Of a DNA stretch of 64,000 nt, positions 44,153-51,993 are shown in pieces. The notes beneath the pieces are model-generated. The model saw only the letters and a program-made list of their open reading frames with translations, made no database searches and had not been told where the DNA came from. The stretch spans positions 124,001 through 188,000 of the forward strand of contig NZ_JBITMQ010000017.1 in NCBI RefSeq assembly GCF_044466355.1, read 5' to 3'. A program made the position numbers and the translations under genes. The DNA comes from Actinophytocola sp044466355. Lineage in GTDB: Bacteria > Actinomycetota > Actinomycetes > Mycobacteriales > Pseudonocardiaceae. Position 1 is the first letter of the stretch; each line of letters opens with the position of its first letter.

Positions 44153-44481
44153 CCAGCGCACCCACCCCGCTGAAACCCGGCGCCGACGGCGAGCTGAGCC
44201 CGCTGCGCCGCCGGTTGCGGCGCGTTGCCGGCCAGGTCCTCGGCATCGAGCGGATGCTGGCCGAGGACCGGTCCTGTGAGGACGTGCTCATCCAGCTCGC
44301 TGCCGTGCAGGGCGCGCTGCGCGCGGTCGCCCAGCAGGTACTCGCCTGTCACCTCACCCGGTCGGTCGGTGCGGTGGGCACCGGCTCCCTGCCCGCCGCA
44401 GCGGCGGCCGAGGAAGCCGCATACCTGTCCGGGCTGCTCACCGGCAACCCCGGCCCGCGTCCGTCACCGACGAAGACCTGA
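44149..44481 (+). CDS. CsoR/FrmR-family metal- or thiol-sensing repressor
   Basis: A 110-residue DUF156 repressor (PLRRRLRRVAGQVLGIERMLAEDRSCEDVLIQLAAVQGALRAV). Relative to copper-sensing CsoR (Cys-His-Cys), the first Cys (RSCED) and the His (ACHL) are kept. The third ligand position, 4 residues after the His, is Ser, and an extra Cys lies directly before the His. It may therefore sense something other than Cu(I), or use the shifted Cys. The plausible binding sites are the G-tract elements at 42265 and 18898. Confidence 0.85.
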   Translation: MTSAPTPLKPGADGELSPLRRRLRRVAGQVLGIERMLAEDRSCEDVLIQLAAVQGALRAVAQQVLACHLTRSVGAVGTGSLPAAAAAEEAAYLSGLLTGNPGPRPSPTKT

Positions 44482-44494
44482 AGGAGTGGACCCC

Positions 44495-45187
44495 ATGGCC
44501 GCGGTCCGCCACACCGAATCCGCCACCCCGACGAGCGCCGAGGCTGTCGCCGCCGAGCCGGTCCTGCGGGCGTCCGGCATCGAGAAGAGCTACCGGCGCG
44601 GGATCTGGCCGGTTCAGCGCACCCGGCAAGTGCTGCGTGGCGCCGACCTGACACTGGAACGCGGTGAGGTGGTCGGCCTCGTGGGCGAGAACGGGTCGGG
44701 CAAGTCCACCCTGATGAAGGTCCTAGTCGGTGCGCTGCGCCCGGACGCGGGCACGGTGACCGTCACCGGGCGGCTTGGCTACTGCCCGCAGGAACCGGTC
44801 GTCTACGAGCGGCTGACCTGCGACGAGCACTTCGAGTTGTTCGGTCGCGCTTACCGCATGAGCACCGACGCCGAACGCGCATCCCGGCGGGCGCTGTACG
44901 CGGCGCTCGGGTTCGAGCGCTACGCGACCACTCGCGCCGATCAGCTGTCGGGTGGCACGCTCGCCAAGCTCAACCTCGGGCTCGCGCTGCTGGCCGACCC
45001 CGACGTGCTGTTGCTGGACGAGCCCTACGCCGGGTTCGACTGGGACACCTACCTGCGGTTCTGGGACCTCGTCGCGCAGCGGAGGGAAGCCGGCCACTCG
45101 GTGTTGATCATCAGCCACTTCGTCGCCGACGAGGAACGCTTCGACCGCCTCGTCCGGCTCCACCACGGCAAGGCGGTGCCGCGATGA
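44495..45187 (+). CDS. ABC transporter ATPase (ABC-2 exporter)
   Basis: A 230-residue ATPase with Walker A GENGSGKST, signature LSGGTLAKLNLG (a variant of LSGGQ) and Walker B LLLDEPYAGFD. There is a short Ala/Glu leader before the core. It overlaps the permease start by 4 bp. Together they resemble NosFY- or CcmAB-like exporters. The substrate is unknown. Confidence 0.88.
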   Translation: MAAVRHTESATPTSAEAVAAEPVLRASGIEKSYRRGIWPVQRTRQVLRGADLTLERGEVVGLVGENGSGKSTLMKVLVGALRPDAGTVTVTGRLGYCPQEPVVYERLTCDEHFELFGRAYRMSTDAERASRRALYAALGFERYATTRADQLSGGTLAKLNLGLALLADPDVLLLDEPYAGFDWDTYLRFWDLVAQRREAGHSVLIISHFVADEERFDRLVRLHHGKAVPR

Positions 45188-46695
45188 ACATCCCGACGTT
45201 CACGCGGCCGGTGCGCGACACCGCGCTGTTCGTGCACCCGTTTCTCGCCGACTACCGTCGCAACCCCGTCAACCTGCTAGTCCTGGTGCTGGTGCCCGTC
45301 GTGTTCGTCGTGGTCGCCGCAGGCCCGATGGCCGCCGCGGCGAAACTGCTCGGCGGCACCGGCTTGTCGGTGGAGACCGCCGCCGCGGGCTGGGCGGCCG
45401 GATTCCTGGCCGCCATCGCCATGTACTTCCAAACCCGTGCGGCCAGGGCGACAGACCGGCGCCTGGTGCTGGCGGGCCTGCCCACCACCAGCCTGGTCGG
45501 CGCCCGCCTGCTCACGGGCCTCGCACTGGCCGCTCTGGCGGCGGGGACGGCGTTGGTTGCCCTGGCCTTGCGCACCGGTATCGACAACCCAGGCCGTGTC
45601 GTGGCTGGGACGGTCATGTTTGCGGTGGTCTACCTGGCGATCGGCGCGCTCGTCGGTGTGATGGTGCCCAACTCGGTCAACGGTACCGTGCTGATCCTGT
45701 TCGTCTGGATCCTCGACGTGTTCTTCGGTCCGGCCCTCGGCTCTCCCGACCGCGTCGCAACCCGTGGAATGCCGACCCACTTCGTCACGCTGTGGATGGT
45801 CGACCTGCCCTCCCGCCACGGCGGCAGGATCGGTGACTTCGGCTGGGCACTCGCGTGGACGATCGGCGCGCTCGTCGTCGCCGCGCTCGTGTTCACCGCC
45901 ACGACCCGTGTCGCCCGCCGCGCCCACCGCCGTGGCAAGCCGGGTTCCCCAGTCGAACAGGTCGTGACCGGGGTGCGTATGGGGCTGCGGGACTATCGCC
46001 GCAACCCGGTCCTATGGGCGTTGCTCATCGCAGTGCCAGTGGTGTTCATCTGGCTGTCCAAGGTCGTCACGCCCGGCGAGCACACCACGCTGTCGTTGAT
46101 CGAGAACGGGAAACCGGTCACCCCGACGTTCTGGTTGCCCGAGGTGCACGCCGGAACCATGACACCGATCGCGATCGCCTCACTCGCCGTGCTCACCGGG
46201 CTGTTCATCGTGCTCGACGCCCGCACCGGCGACCAACGGCTGGCGTTGGCGGGCTTCCGCGTCGCCGCGCTCCTGAGCGCCCGCCTCGGGGTGATCGCCG
46301 CCGCTGTGCTGATGACCACCGCGGCCTCGCTGGTCGTGACCGCGGCGGTGTTCGACGCCCGCCGGTGGGCCCTGTTCGCGGTCGCGAACCTGCTGCTCGC
46401 CGCTGTCTACGCCCTGCTCGGTGTGTGTCTCGGCCCGGTGTTCGGCCGGGTCGGCGGTGTGCTGATCGCCTTCCTCGTCCCGTTCCTCGATCTCGGCATC
46501 GGCCAAAGCCCCATGCTGCGCACCGAACCCGCCACTTGGGCGTGGTTCCTGCCCGGTTACGGGCCGTACCGCGTGCTGCTCGACGGCGGCCTCACCGACC
46601 GCTTCGACACCCTCGTCCCGCTTCTGCTGGGCATCGACTGGCTACTCGCACTCGGCCTTATCGCGGCCCGGCTGTTCCGGAGGACCGCCTCATGA
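45184..46695 (+). CDS. ABC-2 type permease, duplicated
   Basis: A 503-residue permease composed of two similar halves of about 250 residues (each starts with a DYRRNPV block: LADYRRNPVNLLVL and LRDYRRNPVLWALL). About twelve helices are predicted. Both half-domains of an ABC-2 exporter are thus joined in one chain. It follows its ATPase with overlap. Its stop overlaps the start of a 12-codon remnant. Confidence 0.85.
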   Translation: MNIPTFTRPVRDTALFVHPFLADYRRNPVNLLVLVLVPVVFVVVAAGPMAAAAKLLGGTGLSVETAAAGWAAGFLAAIAMYFQTRAARATDRRLVLAGLPTTSLVGARLLTGLALAALAAGTALVALALRTGIDNPGRVVAGTVMFAVVYLAIGALVGVMVPNSVNGTVLILFVWILDVFFGPALGSPDRVATRGMPTHFVTLWMVDLPSRHGGRIGDFGWALAWTIGALVVAALVFTATTRVARRAHRRGKPGSPVEQVVTGVRMGLRDYRRNPVLWALLIAVPVVFIWLSKVVTPGEHTTLSLIENGKPVTPTFWLPEVHAGTMTPIAIASLAVLTGLFIVLDARTGDQRLALAGFRVAALLSARLGVIAAAVLMTTAASLVVTAAVFDARRWALFAVANLLLAAVYALLGVCLGPVFGRVGGVLIAFLVPFLDLGIGQSPMLRTEPATWAWFLPGYGPYRVLLDGGLTDRFDTLVPLLLGIDWLLALGLIAARLFRRTAS

Positions 46696-46730
46696 ACCCC
46701 ATCAACCGACGCACGTTCCTGGTCATTTGA
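46692..46730 (+). pseudogene. 12-residue Tat-leader remnant
   Basis: ATG overlapping the permease stop, reading MNPINRRTFLVI then TGA. The NRRTFLV string is a twin-arginine export motif, as found at the start of multicopper oxidases or other Tat-exported cofactor proteins. The body of the gene is absent: a hairpin and non-coding DNA follow. I read it as the start of a deleted last gene of this operon. Confidence 0.55.
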
Positions 46731-46738
46731 CCTGACGG

Positions 46739-46758
46739 CCCCGGTCAAGTGACCGGGG
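46739..46758. terminator. Small hairpin at the operon end
   Basis: CCCCGGTCA and TGACCGGGG around AG, a 9-bp perfect stem just after the remnant. It may terminate the DUF2933-ABC operon. Confidence 0.55.
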
Positions 46759-46759
46759 T

Positions 46760-47246
46760 TGGAACGTCGGTGCCGTGCAGCGCATCGTCGATGGTGAGGC
46801 AGGTGGTCACGAAGGTCAGCAGCATCTCGATCTGTGCTGGCTTATGTCGCTGCGGCGAACTGTCGTTAAGGGGAACCGGCGATATTGCACTGTTGTGTGG
46901 TGCCACGCTGAATACGTCGCCGGAAGGTGACGCTGGTGGTCACGTCTCCGATGCCTCACAGAGGCAGAGCGCGCAATGGGCTGAGGCCAGGCAGTTGATA
47001 CACGCCATCGAGGCGGCACCCGCGCCGACGGGACCAGGCCCCGCGCCGAGGAGTGTGCGTCGGCCGCGGGGCGTGTCAGACGGAAGGGCCCACGGGGGTG
47101 ACGCGGCGCCACCGGTGCTGACTTGCCGCAGCACCCAGGATTCTTGTCCGAGTATTCTGGAGTTACTTTGCGGACCGCGGGCGGTGTTGTTCTACGCGTT
47201 CATCGTGTTCTTGCTGGCTTCCGCGCTGCGGCTCGTGGCGCGTGCG
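46760..47246. other. Non-coding or decayed segment
   Basis: I see no convincing gene. A minus-strand stretch near 46760-46850 reads LLTFVTTCLTIDDALHGT, which faintly resembles the start of IS982-type transposases but stops almost at once. The open frame 46749-47516 on the plus strand has no protein character and overlaps the TetR gene. Confidence 0.4.
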
Positions 47247-47900
47247 TCACCTGTGGTGTGGCTGGCTGACCGCGCTCTGCCGGGACGCGAGCGCGGAAAG
47301 AACGGTGGCGTCGAGTATCCGGCCGGCGTCGTCCTGGGCGAGCCGTCCGACGTTGACGTCTTCGGCGGCGGCGTGCAGCAGGGTGTAAACGGTGGTGACC
47401 AGCCAGCCGAGCGGCAGGTCCGTACGAAACGCGCCCTCATCCTGTCCGCGGGTCAGCAGCTTCTCGACCCGCGTCATGGCGGGATCGTGGTGCTCGCGGA
47501 GCCGGGGCGGGCCTAGTTCACGCTGGGCGACCTCGAACAAGCGGCGATAGCGGTCCAGGACCTCCCAGGAAGAGCGCAGCAAACGGCGCAGCGCCTCGTC
47601 CGCTGGTCCCTCGTCCGGCTTGCACTCCTCGATGACCGCTCCGGCTTGCGCGATGGTGCGTTCGAGAACCGCGTCCAGCAGCACCTCGCGGGACGGGAAG
47701 TGCGCATACAGCGTGACTCTGCCGACCCCGGCCGCGCGGGCGACCTCGGTCATGCTGACCTGCGGCTGCCGGCTGAGGCAGGCCGTGGCCGCGTCCAGGA
47801 TCGCGGCGATGTTGCGCTCGGCGTCCGCGCGGCGCCGGGGCGGCCCGTCCGGCTGCGTCCCGACGTCGCGCGGCTGGCGTCGCGAAGTCTTGCTGTTCAC
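47247..47900 (-). CDS. TetR-family repressor
   Basis: A 217-residue repressor; the HTH is SMTEVARAAGVGRVTLYAHFPSREVLLDAV. It is similar over its length to the TetR at 36010 (shared RRRADAERNIA, RTDLPLGWLVTT.Y..LHAAAE), with an N-terminal extension. It begins at GTG 47900 and follows a decayed MFS gene on the same strand. It should bind the imperfect palindrome at 48193 and perhaps the one at 48246, controlling the divergent hydrolase. Confidence 0.85.
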   Translation of the reverse strand: MNSKTSRRQPRDVGTQPDGPPRRRADAERNIAAILDAATACLSRQPQVSMTEVARAAGVGRVTLYAHFPSREVLLDAVLERTIAQAGAVIEECKPDEGPADEALRRLLRSSWEVLDRYRRLFEVAQRELGPPRLREHHDPAMTRVEKLLTRGQDEGAFRTDLPLGWLVTTVYTLLHAAAEDVNVGRLAQDDAGRILDATVLSALASRQSAVSQPHHR

Positions 47901-47924
47901 GATGCTCCAGCCTACGGCCGATCA

Positions 47925-48183
47925 GTGTGCGAACCACCGGACCGTCGCCGACCGCGTCCGCCCGCCGTCCACCCAGCAGCACCAACCCGCCGAAGCACAT
48001 CGTGTAGGCGGTCACCACCCAGGTCAGCGCGGCCCGTCCGGGGTGAGCTGGTCGGCGATCACCGGCAGCGCCAGGTTCACCACAGGCACGTCCAGGATGA
48101 TCATGAACTGCGCCAGGCACAGCAGCACCAGCACTGACCGGCGACGCGTGAACCGCGTGATGCCTGGCGGCGGTCTGACTCAT
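47925..48183 (-). pseudogene. Decayed MFS transporter, N-terminal fragment
   Basis: Translation in two frames gives pieces of a DHA2 permease: RRRSVLVLLCLAQFMIILDV (frame 2), then ALTWVVTAYTMCFGGLVLLG and GGRRADAVG (frame 1). A frameshift separates them and the remaining eleven or so helices are missing. The pieces match the intact permease at 34142. The order operator-MFS-TetR is the same as the 34104-36612 cassette, so this is a degraded paralogue. Confidence 0.75.
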
Positions 48184-48192
48184 CACAACTCC

Positions 48193-48220
48193 TTAAGTCG
48201 AACAGTGCCGTACGAGTTGA
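48193..48220. promoter_or_regulatory. Imperfect 12-4-12 palindrome
   Basis: Arms TTAAGTCGAACA and CGTACGAGTTGA around GTGC; 8 of 12 positions pair. The layout equals the perfect site at 34104 and it lies just before the decayed MFS start, so it is probably the operator for the TetR at 47247. Confidence 0.55.
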
Positions 48221-48245
48221 GGTACCCTTCGTGGTGCAGGGAAGT

Positions 48246-48261
48246 CGAACATGAATGTTCG
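48246..48261. promoter_or_regulatory. Palindrome before the hydrolase gene
   Basis: CGAACATGAATGTTCG, 7-bp arms with a 2-base centre, ending 16 bp before the hydrolase ATG. It shares the CGAACA half-site with the element at 48193. Confidence 0.6.
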
Positions 48262-48277
48262 GGTTAACAGGAGGGAT

Positions 48278-49051
48278 ATGGAGCTGCGGGTTGACCGGCG
48301 TGGGAGTGGGCCGCCGGTGGTGTTGTTGCACGGGATCGGGCACGACCGGCATGCCTGGGATCCGGTCGTCGGCCTCTTGGCGCCGCAACGCGAGCTTGTG
48401 CTGGTCGACCTACCCGGTCACGGCGATTCGCCACTGCCCGATACCGCCGTGCCGGGCGTTCGTGAGCTCACCGACGTTGTCGAACGGTTTCTCGTCGAGA
48501 GCGGTCTGGACCACCCGATCGTCGTGGGCAACTCCCTGGGTGGGGCGATTGCCCTGGAGCTGGCCCGGCGGGGGCGAGTTCGGGCGGTGCTGGCGCTGGC
48601 ACCGATCGGGTTCTGGTCGCGTCCCGAGATCGGCTACGTGGTCGCGGTGCTCCGCGGCTCGCGCGCCCTGGCCCGCATGCTGCGGCCCGTGTTGCCTCGA
48701 CTGCTTCGGATACCGGCGATGCGCGCCGCGGCGCTGGGTCTCTACTTCGCGAAACCGCTGCGGTTGAGCGCGGACGCGGCAGTGCGCACGGTGCGCGGGT
48801 TCGCCGACGCACCGGGTGTCCCGGCAATCCTTCCCCACAGCCGCCACTACCGGTTTCCGGACGACGCCGACGCCGACCTGGTGCCAATCACGATCGCCTG
48901 GGGTGCGAAGGACAGGCTGTTGATCGGCGGCCAGGCCGGGCGCGCCCGCACACGAGTGCCCGGAGCGCTGCACGTCCGGATTCCCGGCAGCGGCCACGTC
49001 CCGATGTCCGACAATCCGCACCGGATCGCCGACCTGATCTTGGATCTGTGA
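48278..49051 (+). CDS. Alpha/beta hydrolase
   Basis: A 257-residue alpha/beta-hydrolase fold protein: oxyanion region VVLLHGIGHDRHAW, nucleophile elbow GNSLGG (Ser), an Asp candidate in ITIAWGAKDRLL and His in PGSGHVPMSDNP. The substrate is unknown; homologues include esterases and haloperoxidase-like enzymes. ATG 48278 has AGGAGG at good spacing; ATG 48251 lies within the palindrome and is rejected. It is divergent from the TetR/MFS remnant and probably TetR-controlled. Confidence 0.85.
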   Translation: MELRVDRRGSGPPVVLLHGIGHDRHAWDPVVGLLAPQRELVLVDLPGHGDSPLPDTAVPGVRELTDVVERFLVESGLDHPIVVGNSLGGAIALELARRGRVRAVLALAPIGFWSRPEIGYVVAVLRGSRALARMLRPVLPRLLRIPAMRAAALGLYFAKPLRLSADAAVRTVRGFADAPGVPAILPHSRHYRFPDDADADLVPITIAWGAKDRLLIGGQAGRARTRVPGALHVRIPGSGHVPMSDNPHRIADLILDL

Positions 49052-49344
49052 GCCTGCGGTTGCGATGACGCTGCTCGTCGTTGCGGGTGTTGCCGAGCTG
49101 ACCGTCGCGGTGCTGTCTGAACGCTGGGCTCCGTCTCCTGCGCCCACCTCCCCTTCGAGGACGACACTGCCTATCCCATAGTCATCGAGAGCGGCCTGCT
49201 CCGCGGAACCGGGCTGAGTGTCGCGGCGTTCCACAATCGGTTTCCGCCCACGTGACCAACCAGCGTGCGTTAGAAATCCACTGTGGACCGACGCCTTCCG
49301 GCATTCGACCACGACTCAGCTTGGTGATGCGGGCTTACGTGGCG
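49052..49344. other. Intergenic segment without a clear gene
   Basis: No gene recognised. A 39-codon frame (ATG 49064) and a stretch reading DDTAYPIVIESGLLRGTGLSVAAFHNRFPP (about 49155-49253, plus strand) look protein-like and may be remnants, but lack a start and a family. Confidence 0.35.
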
Positions 49345-50229
49345 TCAGCAGCGGGGCCCGCTGGGGGCTGAGTCGATGATGGCTGCTTCGGCCTTGGAGG
49401 GGATGCTCTGGAGCTTGTGGATTGTGAGCGCTGTCAGGGTGGCTCTCTGTTCGTGAGTGCACGCTTCCCAACAAGCCAGGGCCTCTTGTGTCTGGAGGAT
49501 CGCGCCCACTTCGCCGTCGATCTGGGCCCAGTGGAAGGCCGGCTGGAAATCGGCCTGCGGGTAGAAGGAGAAGTCGCCAGTGGTGTCGGCCACGGCTCGA
49601 GCTGCGGACCACTTACCGATGCCGTGAATCTCCTGTAGTGCCTTGAAAAGCTCGACGGGCTTCATCGAAGTCAGGTCAGGGAGGCGCCGGAGGTATCCCT
49701 GGGCGAGCAGGCGCGTGGCGTGTCCTTGGTACTTGAATCCGATCTGGGTGAACGCGTCGTCGTCGAGATCGATGACGGCGTCGGGTCGGGGTGGGAGCAG
49801 TGCGCTTCCGGCCGTGGTCGTGACTTCGGTGCCGTATCGCTTGCAGAAGGATCGGTATGCGCGTGCACCGTCGGCAACTCGACGGCGATGGCAGAAGAAC
49901 TGAGGGAGCATCGCGTCCCAGAGGTCGGGGTTCCGAATCCGATGGACCCGTCCGAGGCCAGTGATGAGCAGTGGTTCGCGCAGTAGCAGGGGAAGTGTTC
50001 CGGGATCGTAGGTGTCGATGATGGGACACGCGTTTGCGGCAACGGTGCCGTGGCGGACGATTTCCACGTCCACTTCAGGTGGGTTGCGGTCGCTTTCGGC
50101 CGTGATCATCCAGATCGTGCCGCCGCGCTGGAACGCTCGTCGAGCACGGCCACCGGTTGTGACGAACCAGCCGGGGTGGTCCACCATCAGCTGCGTCGCT
50201 TCGCCGGTGGCCATCTCAAGAGTCGTCAT
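49345..50229 (-). CDS. HhH-GPD-like DNA glycosylase
   Basis: A 294-residue protein. The C-terminal half has the helix-hairpin-helix and GPD pattern LQEIHGIGKWSAARAVADTTGDFSFYPQADFQP; the Asp in QADF is the expected catalytic residue of AlkA/OGG-type glycosylases. The preceding IGFKYQGHATRLLAQGYL fits the same fold. It likely excises damaged bases. Start overlaps the stop of the upstream small gene (ATGA), so it belongs to the minus-strand accessory operon. Confidence 0.75.
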   Translation of the reverse strand: MTTLEMATGEATQLMVDHPGWFVTTGGRARRAFQRGGTIWMITAESDRNPPEVDVEIVRHGTVAANACPIIDTYDPGTLPLLLREPLLITGLGRVHRIRNPDLWDAMLPQFFCHRRRVADGARAYRSFCKRYGTEVTTTAGSALLPPRPDAVIDLDDDAFTQIGFKYQGHATRLLAQGYLRRLPDLTSMKPVELFKALQEIHGIGKWSAARAVADTTGDFSFYPQADFQPAFHWAQIDGEVGAILQTQEALACWEACTHEQRATLTALTIHKLQSIPSKAEAAIIDSAPSGPRC

Positions 50230-50495
50230 CGCGGCACCTCCAGAGAGCCGGTCTGCGGTGATGGTGCTTGGAACCGCACAGGAACGGGTGTCTCCTCCCG
50301 GCTTGCGCCCAGGACGTCATGCAGTGCGGCTGCCGAGAGAACAGCTGCGGCTACGTTCTGCCACCTCGCTCGTACGCCGGAGTCTTGTTCTGCGAGTGGT
50401 TCGCGAGGGTCTCCCACTTCCTCGCGCCATGTGGCGTAAGCGGCGTCGGCGGCGGCAAGCAGCCGGGCATCGGTGGTGTTGGGCATGTTGGTCAT
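50226..50495 (-). CDS. Small protein, unknown
   Basis: An 89-residue soluble protein, Ala/Arg/Glu-rich in the first half (ARLLAAADAAYATWREEVGDPREPLAEQ), probably helical, ending in a Pro/Thr tail. No family recognised. It is coupled to the glycosylase gene by a 4-bp overlap. Start at ATG 50495 or 50486. Confidence 0.5.
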   Translation of the reverse strand: MTNMPNTTDARLLAAADAAYATWREEVGDPREPLAEQDSGVRARWQNVAAAVLSAAALHDVLGASREETPVPVRFQAPSPQTGSLEVPR

Positions 50496-50511
50496 TTCGC
50501 GTGCCACCTGG

Positions 50512-50730
50512 CTATTCGTCGTCCGTTCCGGCGGCGTCGATGCTCCGCAGCGTCTCTCCGCCCAACCTGACCATCGTGTCCAGGATGCTCTGATGCAGGA
50601 TGAGTTCGAACGGGTCGTGGCCGTCGCTGAAGGCAATCCGAACGTGGTCGGTGCCTTCTGCGTCCATGGTCAGGGAACAGCCCTCGTCGACGATGACGTC
50701 CGACCTGACCAGCAAATTCCTTCCCAACAT
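50512..50730 (-). CDS. Small protein, unknown
   Basis: A 72-residue acidic protein (SLTMDAEGTDHVRIAFSDGHDPFELILHQSILDTMVRLG) with a beta-strand then helix pattern. GAGGAG lies before ATG 50730. Part of the same minus-strand accessory operon; no family recognised. Confidence 0.5.
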   Translation of the reverse strand: MLGRNLLVRSDVIVDEGCSLTMDAEGTDHVRIAFSDGHDPFELILHQSILDTMVRLGGETLRSIDAAGTDDE

Positions 50731-50821
50731 CAACTTTCACTCCTCGTCGTGATCATGCGGCCTTCCCGGTCCGCAGTTCGGGACATATGACGTACAGGAC
50801 AAGTCACGTTCGGTTGCCGCT

Positions 50822-51076
50822 CTAGACATGGCCGCCGCCCATCAGGCGACGGCAACGATCGCCGAAGCTGAGCGCGTCGTACGCCAACCCGAACGCGAAC
50901 GCCTCCGCGTCCCCTGGGTCGGCGACATCCAGCACGAGGGCGGCGCCCCCGTAGTCGATCAACAAGCGGGGAAAGCCGTTCGCCAGCTTGACCGACTGGG
51001 TGAAGCACTGCGACGTCAACGCAACGATCAGGCGGGCGTCATCGTTGATCGGTTCGGTCTTCGCGTGCCTGCTCAT
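50822..51076 (-). CDS. Small conserved-looking protein of the XRE island
   Basis: An 84-residue protein beginning MSRHAKTEPINDDARLIVA. The first 15 residues recur in a decayed copy at 52900-53026 (SKPARTQPIRDDRREL), showing that this gene was part of a duplicated block. The remainder (LLIDYGGAALVLDVADPGDAEAFAFGLAYDALSFG) is compact alpha/beta. Its start overlaps the stop of the next gene. No function known to me. Confidence 0.55.
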   Translation of the reverse strand: MSRHAKTEPINDDARLIVALTSQCFTQSVKLANGFPRLLIDYGGAALVLDVADPGDAEAFAFGLAYDALSFGDRCRRLMGGGHV

Positions 51077-51408
51077 GCCGCGGATCGCCCCCGTTCGGCA
51101 ACGGTGCGCGCCTTCGTCGAGTGCGTGCGTGCGTGGTGGGGCGGCCGGGCCACCGGAGACGGTGCGGGAGGCGGATGGGCCTCGACGGTGGCCCGACCAG
51201 TCTGGATGCAGACGACGGATTCGGGCACGTCGTCGTGCGGGAGATGCTTGTGAGGCGCCAGCTTGGATTGCGCCACGCACTGGTGATGGCGGTGCGGCGG
51301 GCGCACCTGGTCCCACGCGGTTCCGTCGCGGCGAGGCAACCCTGTCCGGTGCGGGTCACGCCGCCATTCGCGGCCTCGTTTCGGCAGCCTCTGGTGGTGG
51401 CCGATCAT
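51073..51408 (-). CDS. Pro/His-rich protein, shortened copy of a duplicated gene
   Basis: A 111-residue protein. Its start (LPKRGREWRRDPHRTGLPRRDGTAWDQVRPPHRHHQCVAQSKL) and end (GRATVEAHPPPAPSPVARPP) align with the 173-residue protein at 53023, but the middle third, which in the other copy holds a Cys-containing segment (VEWCACGGVTYSG), is missing. It is thus an internally deleted duplicate. Coupled by overlap to both neighbours. Confidence 0.6.
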   Translation of the reverse strand: MIGHHQRLPKRGREWRRDPHRTGLPRRDGTAWDQVRPPHRHHQCVAQSKLAPHKHLPHDDVPESVVCIQTGRATVEAHPPPAPSPVARPPHHARTHSTKARTVAERGRSAA

Positions 51409-51698
51409 GACTCGACCTCCGATCGCACGGGTGGTTGAAGTACCGCCAAAGCCTCGGCGTCGCTCGCGGCAGATACTCGCCCCGCTGCTGCCCTGCGGCC
51501 TGCGGCTCGCGCGTGCACGCTCCTTGCCACCGACGCCACCCGGGTGGCCAACGCCATCTCGTCGTCGACCGACGATTCGTCGCGACCGGTGTCGAGCAAC
51601 GTCAGCAGGTAGCGGCCGATGAGCGTGCTGACAACCATGACCTCTCGCATCAGCACGTCGTCGCTGGGAACGTTTCTCGGCGATGGTGTCCGGCTCAT
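51405..51698 (-). CDS. Small helical protein, unknown
   Basis: A 97-residue protein (VLMREVMVVSTLIGRYLLTLLDTGRDESSVDDEMALATRVASVARSVHARA) that appears mostly helical, with a Ser/Pro N-terminus. GGGAGG precedes ATG 51698. No counterpart is visible in the second duplicated block. Part of the accessory operon. Confidence 0.5.
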   Translation of the reverse strand: MSRTPSPRNVPSDDVLMREVMVVSTLIGRYLLTLLDTGRDESSVDDEMALATRVASVARSVHARAAGRRAAAGRVSAASDAEALAVLQPPVRSEVES

Positions 51699-51925
51699 GT
51701 CGCCTCCCGACAAGCCGTGCGAATCGGAGAATCTTTGCTTCGGCCAGCCGCCAACGGTGCGTTTCGAGAAGGGCGAGCAACTGGACGGAAGCGCTGCATG
51801 CGCTGTGCCGCCGAGCTCTGCTCGGCACCGCTGCCGACGGCGCGGTGCATCCAGGGATTCAGTGACGACGCGGTAGGTGGCGCGCTCACAGCCTTCGTGT
51901 GCGCGGAGATAAGTCTTGTGCGCAT
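51695..51925 (-). CDS. Small Ser/Ala-rich protein, duplicated gene
   Basis: A 76-residue protein beginning MRTRLISAHTKAVSAPPTASS with a central GAEQSSAAQRMQ. The 105-residue protein at 53541 starts MRTELSTAITSAVSAIPSPSS and has GAEQLSAGQRVQ. The 5' leaders are also alike (TCGGTCACT-CTCCCTTCAA at both). This marks a duplication of the block start including its upstream region. Low-complexity content leaves open whether it is translated. Confidence 0.45.
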   Translation of the reverse strand: MRTRLISAHTKAVSAPPTASSLNPWMHRAVGSGAEQSSAAQRMQRFRPVARPSRNAPLAAGRSKDSPIRTACREAT

Positions 51926-51993
51926 CGGTCACTTCTCCCTTCAAAGTGCGCTGCCGCTCGTTCGGCGATTGCGGCTCCGGAGCCGGCTGCTTG

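Noticed and set aside
46760..46850. Minus-strand stretch faintly like the start of an IS982-type transposase
   Set aside because: Only about 20 residues, no terminal repeats or catalytic region; too weak to call a mobile element.
46749..47516. 255-codon plus-strand frame after the exporter operon
   Set aside because: Composition is not protein-like, there is no ribosome site, and it runs antisense into the TetR gene.
48251..48277. ATG 48251 as the hydrolase start
   Set aside because: It lies inside the palindrome with no ribosome site; ATG 48278 has AGGAGG at proper spacing.
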